A stretch of 64,000 bases of DNA from Candidatus Zhuqueibacterota bacterium. GTDB lineage: Bacteria > Zhuqueibacterota > Zhuqueibacteria > Thermofontimicrobiales > Thiofontviventaceae. The DNA lies in the NCBI GenBank assembly GCA_016931935.1, contig JAFGDW010000097.1:1-64000 (forward strand), in the 5' to 3' direction. Positions 38,862 through 48,251 of this stretch are shown piece after piece. Numbering within the stretch: the first letter of the stretch is position 1; each line of letters begins with the position of its first letter. Below the pieces are notes generated by a model. It did no database searches, was not told the origin of the DNA, and saw only the letters and a program-made list of their open reading frames with translations. A program made the translations under genes and the position numbers.

Positions 38862-41800
38862 ATGAAAACAACTCTTACTTCGCTTGCACTTCTGCTTCTT
38901 GTTACATCTGCACGCGCGCAATTATTCATTAACGAATTTGTAGCATCAAATGATCATACAATTCACGATGAAATGGGCGATTATGATGACTGGATCGAGC
39001 TTTACAATGCGTCTGATTCTCCGATTAATCTTTCCGGCTATAGCATGACGGATGAATTTTCTGAACCTACCAAGTGGTTGTTTCCTGATGTCAATATTTC
39101 GCCGCGGGGATACCTGATCGTCTGGGCCGATGAAGAACTCGATCAAGGTGACTTACACGCAGATTTTAAAATTGGCGCTGGTGGGGAAGAACTGGCAATA
39201 TTTTACAATGGTAATTTCATTGATTCATTGACTTTTGGCGAGCAATCAACCGATGTTTCCTATGGGCGCCTGACTGATGGCGGATCTGTGTGGGCATATT
39301 TCAATAATCCATCGCCGGGAGGGCCCAACACAGCACAAAGCGTTGATGCGGAGCTACCGGTATTTTCAGTACCGGGCGGGTATTACAGTGCTCCATTTTC
39401 AATCGAACTTTCCGATACTTCTCCAACTGCTGAAATTTATTTTACGAACGATGGTTCTGATCCAACCGAATCCAGTAGTCTATATACTGATCCGATCATG
39501 ATTGATGGAACAACTGTTATACGGGCACGCAGCTATGATTCAGAAAAAGAACCCAGTCCGATAGTTACACAATCCTACATTTTGAATACACAATACCATT
39601 TAGGTGTGCTTTCTCTTACAAGTGATCCGTACAATTTGTGGGACAATGATTATGGTATTTATGTGAATTATGATATTCCGGATTCAGTTAAAGATGAGTG
39701 GGAACGACCTGCCTTTGTCGAATATTATAATACAAATGGTGATCTTGAATTTGCTTATGATGTAGGCATTCGAATTCATGGTGGTTACAGTCGGGGAATT
39801 CCCAAAAAATCGTTCCGAATTTATTTCCGTTCGGAATATGGCACCAGTTGGCTGAACTATCAATTATATCAAGACAAAGACATTGATGAATACAAACGGA
39901 TTGTTGTGAAAGGCGGCGCTAACGATTGTGTCGCGGATGATCGGGAATATTTCAGTAGTGTCTGGTCTTTGATTCGTGACATGTTAATGCAGGATTTGAA
40001 CCATAGTATCGGGGGAATGGGCGTCGCAAGTCAGCCGGTCATATTGTATTTGAATGGTCAACCATGGGGTATTTACATTTGCACGGAACGGATTGATGAA
40101 TACTACATAGAGAAAAATTTCGGATTGGATGATGTTGATCTCATTAAGGAAAATAGTGAGGTCGTAGTTGGCACGAATGAGCAGTGGAACAATCTTAACA
40201 ATTTTCTTGAAAACAATAATCTGTCAAACGGTTCGAATTTTGACCAGGCTGCCGACATGATTGACATCCGTAATATTACTGATTATAATATCGTTCAAAT
40301 TTTTGGTGGAAATAAGGATTGGCCAAACGGTAATATCTATTGTTTTCGCCCCCATGATGGTTCCGAACCCTGGCGTTGGATTATGTGGGATGCGGATTAC
40401 ACCCTGGGTTCACCAACGCTGGAGTCATTTGATTATAATACGTTGTGGTGGGCGACCTGGGAAGACCTTGATGGTACACTTCCCCTGCGGAGTCTGTTGC
40501 GGAACGAGAGTTACCAAAAATATTTCATAAACCGATTTGCCGATCTGTTGAATACCTTATTCGTACCCGAAAATATAAATCGAAAAATCGATTCACTTGC
40601 GGCGCTCATCGCTCATGAAATCCCGGTTGAAACAGCTCGCTGGGGTGGTTCGTTTGAACAGTGGGAACCAAATATCAATCGGATAAAAGACTATGTGAAC
40701 CAACGCCCGGATAACGTCAGAGACCATATAAAATCAAAATTCTTGCTAAATGGGTATGATTCATTGAATTTGTCGGCGCCGCAACCCGGTTTGGAAAGTA
40801 TCCGAGTTAATTCCATTGAGATAAAGCAGTTCCCGTGGAGTGGCATTTATTTTGAAGATGTGCCGATTGAAATCGAAGCGAAAGCAGCAATCGGATACAA
40901 CTTTAAAGAGTGGAGTAATCCTGAACTCCCCGATACAAATTTAATAACCTTGCCCATAGATCAGACATATAATTTATATCCGATATTTGAATCGGATAAT
41001 CAGGAATATAATGTTGTTATAAATGAAATAAATTATAACAGCGCATCGGATTTTGATCCGGATGACTGGATTGAGCTGCATAATATTTCCGATAATGCAA
41101 TCGATATTTCAGGTTGGCATTATAAAGACAGCGATGATAACCACGATTTTGAAATCCCTGCAAATACAAGCATTGCTGCACATGGTTATCTGGTGCTGTG
41201 CAACAATTCAGCCGACTTTCAGAATTTATTTCCTGAAGTTGCCAATTATATTGGCGATGTGGATTTCGGCCTAAGCAGCAGCGGTGAATTGGTAAGGCTG
41301 TATGACTCACGAAATCGTATTGTTGATTCCCTGACGTTTGATGATAAATCTCCCTGGCCGACTGCACCCGATGGTGATGGACCGACATTGGAATTAATTC
41401 AACCTGAACTGGATAATGCATTACCTGAAAGCTGGCAGGCAAGCGCCGGCCATGGTACGCCGGGTCAAGCGAATACGATATTTTCCGGTGAATTTGTCAT
41501 TTCCGGAAAAATTGTGTATAGCGGAAATGGTCAGCCCGTGCCGGAAACGACTTTACAACTTAACGGAACTGCTAGCACTTCGCATAAATCAGATGAAAAC
41601 GGCGCGTTTGAATTTTCCGGTTTGATAACAGGCGATTATTCCCTTGAGTCTTCAAAGCAACTCGAAATAGAAAATCCATCCATAATGATGTATGATGCGT
41701 CGCTTGCTGCGCAAATTGCATTATCACTCATTGAACCAACAGCGCATCAATCAGTTGCGGCTGATGTGGATGGGGATACGAAAATCCTTACATATGATGC

Positions 41801-42674
41801 ACATCTCATAGCTTGTTATGCCGTTGGCCTTCCATCTGTAGGTACTTCATATGTCGGTGAGTGGCGTTTCCAACCTGATGCACGGAATTATCAGCAACTT
41901 TCCGAAGATCAAATCGACCAGGATTTTACCGCTTATTTATTAGGCGATGTTGATAATAGCTGGTCCACCGACGAATCATTAGCAATGCAATCAGCGCCGG
42001 GTGGTGAGTATCACATCTCTGAAGCATTGCACGTGACTGCCGGTGAATTGATTTCTATTCCGATTAATGCACATACAGGTGAAAATATCTACTCGTGTGA
42101 TGTTTTCCTAACATACGATCCGCAGGCACTCGAATTTGTTAATCTTGAGACGACTGCATTAAGTAATAATTTTTTTACTGTGGTCAATTCTAATAAAATC
42201 GGCAAATTACGATTCGGTTGTTATGGAACTCAGCCGATCCTTCAACCGGGCCCTTATCTTAAAATTATTTTTAAAGCCATAGGTGATGGCGGTGCTAGTG
42301 CTGAATTTAATTTAGAAAGTTACCGGATTAACAATAATCCGGCATCCCATGGACATTTATCAATATTTATCGGGAATGATGAGACAAATACGCCGCATAG
42401 TTACCGGCTATATCAAAATTATCCAAACCCATTTAATCCGGCAACGCGTATAAATTATGACGTTCCATATGCCGGAAAGGTAAATCTGTCGATTTTCACT
42501 ATCAATGGTGAATTTGTACGTACGTTGGTTGATGCAGCGTTTCAGTCGGGCCAGCATCATGTGCAGTGGGATGGCGAGAATGATAAGGGAATACAAGTCG
42601 CAAGTGGTATCTATTTATGTAGAATGAAAGCCGATAATTTTGTGTCATATAGAAAAATGATATATATTCGTTAG
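38862..42674 (+). CDS. Secreted multidomain protein: lamin-tail domains, chitobiase-like domain, CotH kinase domain, dockerin-like segment, cohesin-like domain, YPNPFNP sorting tail
   Basis: Signal peptide MKTTLTSLALLLLVTSARAQ; FINEFVASNDHTIHDEMGDYDDWIELYN; NQPWGIY-type CotH region; VAADVDGDTKILTYDAHLI; LYQNYPNPFNPATRINYDVP...GIYLCRMKA. Confidence 0.85.
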   Translation: MKTTLTSLALLLLVTSARAQLFINEFVASNDHTIHDEMGDYDDWIELYNASDSPINLSGYSMTDEFSEPTKWLFPDVNISPRGYLIVWADEELDQGDLHADFKIGAGGEELAIFYNGNFIDSLTFGEQSTDVSYGRLTDGGSVWAYFNNPSPGGPNTAQSVDAELPVFSVPGGYYSAPFSIELSDTSPTAEIYFTNDGSDPTESSSLYTDPIMIDGTTVIRARSYDSEKEPSPIVTQSYILNTQYHLGVLSLTSDPYNLWDNDYGIYVNYDIPDSVKDEWERPAFVEYYNTNGDLEFAYDVGIRIHGGYSRGIPKKSFRIYFRSEYGTSWLNYQLYQDKDIDEYKRIVVKGGANDCVADDREYFSSVWSLIRDMLMQDLNHSIGGMGVASQPVILYLNGQPWGIYICTERIDEYYIEKNFGLDDVDLIKENSEVVVGTNEQWNNLNNFLENNNLSNGSNFDQAADMIDIRNITDYNIVQIFGGNKDWPNGNIYCFRPHDGSEPWRWIMWDADYTLGSPTLESFDYNTLWWATWEDLDGTLPLRSLLRNESYQKYFINRFADLLNTLFVPENINRKIDSLAALIAHEIPVETARWGGSFEQWEPNINRIKDYVNQRPDNVRDHIKSKFLLNGYDSLNLSAPQPGLESIRVNSIEIKQFPWSGIYFEDVPIEIEAKAAIGYNFKEWSNPELPDTNLITLPIDQTYNLYPIFESDNQEYNVVINEINYNSASDFDPDDWIELHNISDNAIDISGWHYKDSDDNHDFEIPANTSIAAHGYLVLCNNSADFQNLFPEVANYIGDVDFGLSSSGELVRLYDSRNRIVDSLTFDDKSPWPTAPDGDGPTLELIQPELDNALPESWQASAGHGTPGQANTIFSGEFVISGKIVYSGNGQPVPETTLQLNGTASTSHKSDENGAFEFSGLITGDYSLESSKQLEIENPSIMMYDASLAAQIALSLIEPTAHQSVAADVDGDTKILTYDAHLIACYAVGLPSVGTSYVGEWRFQPDARNYQQLSEDQIDQDFTAYLLGDVDNSWSTDESLAMQSAPGGEYHISEALHVTAGELISIPINAHTGENIYSCDVFLTYDPQALEFVNLETTALSNNFFTVVNSNKIGKLRFGCYGTQPILQPGPYLKIIFKAIGDGGASAEFNLESYRINNNPASHGHLSIFIGNDETNTPHSYRLYQNYPNPFNPATRINYDVPYAGKVNLSIFTINGEFVRTLVDAAFQSGQHHVQWDGENDKGIQVASGIYLCRMKADNFVSYRKMIYIR

Positions 42675-42716
42675 AAGATAAAATTCTAACCATACATTAA
42701 AAGTATTTAAGCAAAT

Positions 42717-42755
42717 AAAAGTCTACTCATTCGGATTGAATGCGTGGACTTTTTT
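42717..42755 (+). terminator. Intrinsic terminator
   Basis: aaaagtctactcattcggattgaatgcgtggactttttta. Confidence 0.75.
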
Positions 42756-42931
42756 ATTTACTCCATACAAAAAATGATTCTCCTGTTTTTCCTTTGTGCC
42801 CTTTGTGACTTTGTGGCGTATTTTTTTCTTTCAAATAGAAATCTGATCTCAATCCACGATATAAATAAAATGCAACTTGTATTCAAACCTTTCGTCTATT
42901 CACTTAAAACCGTGAAGAAGAAAGGAAAAAT

Positions 42932-43570
42932 ATGCGTGCATCTAAAATATACACTTCAATTTTACTTGTAACAGCGGTATTGTTTATAGGTGGTTGTTTT
43001 GAATTTGAAGAACGAATGGTACTAAAAAAAGATGGCTCCGGCACGTTGGAAGTGGAATACTGGACGATGGAAGATGTTAATATAAATGGGGATGGGTATG
43101 AATTTCCTGAAAAAGAAGCGGATATCCGGGACGAAGTGATTGAAAAATATACATCGGACAACGTAAAATTGATGGATTTTAAAGTATACTATCAGGAAGA
43201 TTCTCGTCATGTACGTTTTACTGTGAAATTTGATAATGTTGATGATTTAAATGATCTCAAACAATTCCATGAAAATAAAATTCGATTTAAACGAGATGGT
43301 CACCGGATTGATTTTGAACGAACTGTTTTTATTGATAACGATGATAATAATTTAGATGATGAGCCGAATAATACTTTTGAAAAATTTGTAGTTGGACTGG
43401 TAAAAGAGGGATTAAGTAACATCAAATTTCGGTTTGAATTGGAACTGCCGTATGAAATTAATGACTCAAACGCAGATTGGATATCTGGTAAACATCGGGC
43501 GGTGTGGAAGTATCGCCTTTCTGATGTAATTAATAAAGATGATATTGTCATGAAGCTCAAAACAAAATAA
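42932..43570 (+). CDS. Predicted lipoprotein of unknown function
   Basis: Signal/lipobox VLFIGGCF; acidic body; SD-like gaaagg. Confidence 0.75.
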   Translation: MRASKIYTSILLVTAVLFIGGCFEFEERMVLKKDGSGTLEVEYWTMEDVNINGDGYEFPEKEADIRDEVIEKYTSDNVKLMDFKVYYQEDSRHVRFTVKFDNVDDLNDLKQFHENKIRFKRDGHRIDFERTVFIDNDDNNLDDEPNNTFEKFVVGLVKEGLSNIKFRFELELPYEINDSNADWISGKHRAVWKYRLSDVINKDDIVMKLKTK

Positions 43571-43595
43571 AGTGTCACACACTCTTCCTCCTTAG

Positions 43596-43631
43596 AAAAG
43601 GGCAGTCAGAAAGTCTGGCTGCTCTTTTTTT
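43596..43631 (+). terminator. Intrinsic terminator
   Basis: gggcagtcag-aaagt-ctggctgctcttttttt. Confidence 0.8.
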
Positions 43632-43703
43632 ATGACTGCAGACGCCTTATTAATTATGGCTTGCTTAAAAGGAAATATATCTGTTCACGTATATTCGGAA
43701 AGT

Positions 43704-43791
43704 GAACGTGCTACACACTTTTCTTCCTTGAAATTCAATTTGTAATTTGATTCCAGAAGATTTACATAAAGGGAGAAGTGCGTAGCACATT
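43704..43791. repeat. Imperfect inverted pair related to the 23.4-kb palindrome
   Basis: acgtgctacacacttttcttcctt ... aagggagaagtgcgtagcacat. Confidence 0.6.
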
Positions 43792-43908
43792 TAATCCCCG
43801 TAAACACTTACAACGAAAACATTTGCTTATTTGCATAATTACGGAACTTTTACTTTGTTCATGAATACAAAATTTCAATAATGGATTGTAAATGTAAGGG
43901 AAAAGAAA

Positions 43909-44718
43909 ATGAATACTATTAAGTTTGACTTTCAACGTGATGTGATTGATGAGAGTTTTAAACAACCGATTGTTGCCGATTTCTGGGCCGCATGGTGTGC
44001 GCCTTGCAGGATGTTGGGTCCTGTGCTTGAAAGACTCGATGCCGGTGCCGCAGGCCGCTGGAAATTGGTTAAAGTAAATACGGAAGAAAACCCTCAAGTT
44101 GCTGCTACCTATCAGATTAGAAGCATCCCGGCGGTTAAAATGTTTTCCGAAGGTAAGGTTGTCGCCGAATTTGTGGGGGCACTTCCCGAACCATCTATCC
44201 GCAGATGGCTTGACCAAAATTTACCAACCGAGGCGAAGAAAGCGGTGGATGAAGCTCAACAACTGCTTGCTCAAGGAGATGACGACAAAGCAAAAAAAAT
44301 TTTGAAATATGCTATCGATCAGGACAATTCAAACCAGGATGCCAGAATATTGCTTGCTTTGCTGGTCTTTGAAGATGAGCCACAACCGGCAATTGAGCTT
44401 GTAGGTGATGTTGATGAGAGCCATAAGATGTTTGATAAAGTAGATGCAATGCGAACGCTGGCACGGTTTCACCAGGCGGGCGCTGTGCCGGATTCTAATG
44501 ATGGTAAGGCGTGGGATGCTTACGTAAATGGTATCGCAGCGTTCAAGGAAAAGGATTATGACAAAGCGCTTGAACAATGGATTGATGCGATAATTTACGA
44601 TCGTGCAATTGACGATGATGGGCCAAGGCGTGCCTGTGTCAGTTTGTTCAAATTACTGGGAAATGAGCATTCAATTACACAGAAATACCATCGGCAGTTT
44701 ACGTCCGCATTGTATTAG
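43909..44718 (+). CDS. Thioredoxin-domain protein with TPR-like C-terminus (CnoX/YbbN-like)
   Basis: IVADFWAAWCAPCRMLGPVLERL; C-terminal LLAQGDDDKAKKILKYAIDQDNSNQDARILLALL. Confidence 0.85.
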   Translation: MNTIKFDFQRDVIDESFKQPIVADFWAAWCAPCRMLGPVLERLDAGAAGRWKLVKVNTEENPQVAATYQIRSIPAVKMFSEGKVVAEFVGALPEPSIRRWLDQNLPTEAKKAVDEAQQLLAQGDDDKAKKILKYAIDQDNSNQDARILLALLVFEDEPQPAIELVGDVDESHKMFDKVDAMRTLARFHQAGAVPDSNDGKAWDAYVNGIAAFKEKDYDKALEQWIDAIIYDRAIDDDGPRRACVSLFKLLGNEHSITQKYHRQFTSALY

Positions 44719-44774
44719 TATTTTTAAGGCATTATTATTTGTAGCTATCAATTAAATACTGAATGTGATGAAAA

Positions 44775-44929
44775 GTATCTATTCAATAAAAGATGGTAGT
44801 TTTTATTTTTACGTTTGCTTTCACACTTCGACTTCGCTCAGTGTGAAGTGGTAGCGTAACTTCATGCTGAGCGAAGTCGAAGCATGATAATACTGTATCA
44901 TTAAATTCTATAATTTATTGAACGGATAC
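44775..44929 (+). mobile_element. MITE-like element copy A (~155 bp) with TIRs and 8-bp target duplication
   Basis: GTATCTATTCAATAAA ... TTTATTGAACGGATAC ends pair 14/16; flanked by gatgaaaa on both sides (44767-44774 and 44930-44937). Confidence 0.85.
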
Positions 44930-44961
44930 GATGAAAATAACTTAACTAACTGTATCTTGTA

Positions 44962-45558
44962 ATGGACGCCAATCATAACGTAATACGAAAATTTATTGAA
45001 ATTCCTGAAAAATTTTTTTCTGAACTGACAAATCAACCGTTCAGTCATTGTATTGATTGCAATGCGCATCTGTTGGACAAAGGAACATCATACTATATTG
45101 AGAAAGTCATCAAACAATATAAAAAACTCAATACTTATGATGTGATTTATGAATATGCAATTTGCGCGTCATGTTGCAATAAGTTGGCAAGTCAATATTC
45201 ACAGACTTCACTGGAGAATATTCAAAATTATTTTCTGAATCATACCGATTTTTTAGTTCGGCGACATGAGTTATTGGCATATGAAAATATTGATATTAAT
45301 CAATGGATAGATAATTGCGTCATAAGAGGTACGTCAATCCATGATTTGGAAGAATATCAAATGGCTTGCCACTGTTTTGGGGATAAGATGGTGCTTGACA
45401 TTTTTCCATTTATAATTGGTGGGGAAGCGCTTGAAGAAATTGTTAAGCTTCTTTCAAACCAAACACTAGATATCATTTCCGATTTTAAACGAAATAAATT
45501 GTTGAGCCCAACTGAACCATATCCTGTAAATACAGATTACCCACTCCTGTTTGTATAA
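44962..45558 (+). CDS. Hypothetical protein with two CxxC pairs
   Basis: HCIDCNAHL and CASCCNKL; ends at a strong terminator. Confidence 0.7.
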   Translation: MDANHNVIRKFIEIPEKFFSELTNQPFSHCIDCNAHLLDKGTSYYIEKVIKQYKKLNTYDVIYEYAICASCCNKLASQYSQTSLENIQNYFLNHTDFLVRRHELLAYENIDINQWIDNCVIRGTSIHDLEEYQMACHCFGDKMVLDIFPFIIGGEALEEIVKLLSNQTLDIISDFKRNKLLSPTEPYPVNTDYPLLFV

Positions 45559-45576
45559 TGACTTGACTTGATTCAA

Positions 45577-45617
45577 GAAAAAAAGCCATCCGGATAGCAT
45601 AACGGATGGCTTTTTTT
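45577..45617. terminator. Bidirectional intrinsic terminator between convergent genes
   Basis: aaaaaaagccatccg-N10-cggatggcttttttt. Confidence 0.9.
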
Positions 45618-45639
45618 GCATCATATGTGAGTGGGCAAT

Positions 45640-47514
45640 CTACTTGATGAGTGTGAGTTTTCGCATGTCAGTCAACGAACCTGCCTGCAGCTTGCACAAA
45701 TAAACACCACTAGCCTGGCCATTCATTACATTCGATGCATCCCACGTTACGTGATGAACACCTGGTTGGACAACTCCATTAACCAACGTTGCAACTTCTT
45801 CACCGCGAATATTGAAAATTTTAATCGACATGTGAGTTGCTTCTGCCACTTCGAATTCGATTGTTGTGGATGGATTGAATGGATTCGGATAATTGGGCAG
45901 TAAACTGAATTTTTCAGGTGTTGCATTATTGCCTGAAGCTGATACGCCTGTCGTGCCATCGGTTGTAACATTTATATTAACATTACTGGTTTCAGATTGA
46001 CCGGTTACTGTTACAAGTCGCGGACTCATTGCCATTGGTTCACCGGCAGTGTAAATCCCGTCGCCGTCAATATCGACAAATGCAGCGGTGATGTACTTTC
46101 CGGCTGCAAGATCGGTCACTTGATAGGCGCCGGCTTCGGATATAACATGAACGCTGAACGGCGTGCTCGACATACCCATTGAGACCACATAAACCGATCC
46201 GCGAATTTGGTCGGGCACTGAAATCAAACCGGAAATAATGCCTTTGCTCAATGATGTCATGTTGAAGTTAATGTTCTTGATGTGTGTTCCGGGTAGAACT
46301 TCAATCAGGTCCTCACTGTAAAATCCAACAGGCTCGTTCAGATTCGGGCGAAAATCCAGGTTTGTATCTTTGAAACCGCCCACGACGTAATAACCGGGGC
46401 TTAAATTTTCGATCATATAATGGCCTGGTGTAAACATTGTGGTTAAACCCACCGGCGTGGTCGAAACTCCCAATGCCGCAATAGTGATCAGCCCGAATCC
46501 CGTATGATCACACGATACTGTTCCTTCAATAGAAGAAGTACCGCGTTCCACCAGAACAATATCCATGTTGGTGATATGTTGATTTGTATCCACATAACGT
46601 TTATTCAGGTAGGTTTCGGAATATGGTTCGCCCAGGTCGAACATATTGTTCTGGTTGGCATCCATGAATGCAAATATCAGATAATCACCATTTCCCAGAT
46701 TCGGCATGCAATAATAACCGGTCTGCGGATCAGCGTGGGCAATGTTAATCGGTGTGTGAGATAATCCAGCAGCGGCCACGATTACCGGCCCTTGCTGTTT
46801 TCCTGAATAATGAACATTCCCGGAGATGAGACTGTTGCGAATTTCCGGATTTAATAAATTCAGTTGTAAGCCAGTCATGTGCTCGCCGATACCGAGATTC
46901 AATAAATTGGTGACAGCGCCCATCGGTTCGTCTTTGTCTGGCATTTGATTTCCATTCTCATCCATGAAACCAACGACGATGTAATTTCCATTCAATAATC
47001 CATTCAATTCAAAAGCGTTATCCGATCCCCAATGTACACAATCGCTCGAAAACGGAGTCATGGTAGCACCAAACCCGAACACATGAACGTCACCCGTGGC
47101 AACGCCCACGTAGTTAATTGTACCGCTCAACGACCCCGAACCTTGTGGTAGTTCCTGCAACGTGATATCGATGTGCTGTGAAACGACATCGTTAACCACT
47201 TTTACGGGCGCCGGGTGGAAGCCGACCGGCTCATCGAGGCCGGGATATCCATTGCCATCCACATCCATAAATGCGCCAACGAAATAGGTACCGGGATCGA
47301 AGTCATTAAGGTAATAATATCCGGTCGTGTTGAGCGTATCGAGTCGTAACGGTTTTTCCATATTTGGGGGAATGGAAAATGCTGTTACGATAATGTTTCC
47401 TTTCTTCTCTCCTGAATACAGGATGTCGCCACTGATTTTTCCGCACGCATGCCCGAAGGAGTAGCTGACGAAAAGAAGCAGGAGCATAGCAGCGATGGAA
47501 GCATAATATTTCAA
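45640..47514 (-). CDS. Secreted protein with five ~97-aa tandem repeats and YPNPFNP sorting tail
   Basis: Signal peptide; repeated SGxxxYxG...GxYxxxNLxxGxYxxxAFxDxNxNxxxDxxEP units; tail LLPNYPNPFNPSTTIEFEV...ASGVYLCKLQAG. Confidence 0.85.
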   Translation of the reverse strand: MKYYASIAAMLLLLFVSYSFGHACGKISGDILYSGEKKGNIIVTAFSIPPNMEKPLRLDTLNTTGYYYLNDFDPGTYFVGAFMDVDGNGYPGLDEPVGFHPAPVKVVNDVVSQHIDITLQELPQGSGSLSGTINYVGVATGDVHVFGFGATMTPFSSDCVHWGSDNAFELNGLLNGNYIVVGFMDENGNQMPDKDEPMGAVTNLLNLGIGEHMTGLQLNLLNPEIRNSLISGNVHYSGKQQGPVIVAAAGLSHTPINIAHADPQTGYYCMPNLGNGDYLIFAFMDANQNNMFDLGEPYSETYLNKRYVDTNQHITNMDIVLVERGTSSIEGTVSCDHTGFGLITIAALGVSTTPVGLTTMFTPGHYMIENLSPGYYVVGGFKDTNLDFRPNLNEPVGFYSEDLIEVLPGTHIKNINFNMTSLSKGIISGLISVPDQIRGSVYVVSMGMSSTPFSVHVISEAGAYQVTDLAAGKYITAAFVDIDGDGIYTAGEPMAMSPRLVTVTGQSETSNVNINVTTDGTTGVSASGNNATPEKFSLLPNYPNPFNPSTTIEFEVAEATHMSIKIFNIRGEEVATLVNGVVQPGVHHVTWDASNVMNGQASGVYLCKLQAGSLTDMRKLTLIK

Positions 47515-48251
47515 CGCTATCCCCTCCTTTAATTTTGTAAATAGTTTTAGGAATTATGAAGTGCTAATTGGGACTTGCCTTTGTTTTTTCTGCATCAACC
47601 TCGATGAAATTTACAGTCAGGGCCGATTGACGAACAGAATATAAAGAACATTTCTTTATTAGCGAGAACCAACACTTCAAGAATGATACCAATTCCTGTT
47701 ATAGTCACAGATGAATATAAATTATGTAATTAGGTTGCGACGTCAGTTTTTTTGTGATTATCAGTTTGATATTTTGAAAATCCGTGATCTTAATTTTTCT
47801 CAAATTGGGACAAAATGTGGATATGATGCTGATTTTTTGAGTGCATCAATTCGAAAAAAATGAAGTAACTTCCATAAAATCAAACCTGCAAAACAGTACT
47901 GGATTTGTACAAAAATTGAATGGGCTTCGTTTGACGTATCTCATCCTGATATTATCGAGTAGTGGTAATTGTTGAAAAATTGATGATTACTAAATTAGAA
48001 ATTAAGAGTTATCAAGAAAAATATGATTTGTCAATTTTTTCGCCTAAAAATGCCATATCAAATTAAGACAACCTGACTAATTCACATCGTCTCAATTTGA
48101 GAGAAATATTAGTCAAATTGCCTTGAAAAATATATGGGATGAAACCGCTTGAAAACATGGTGTTAAACCCAATGAACATTTCAGGCATATTAATTGGTTA
48201 TGTTACAATACTAAAATAATGGAAATAATGATCTCATATTGATATGGAATA

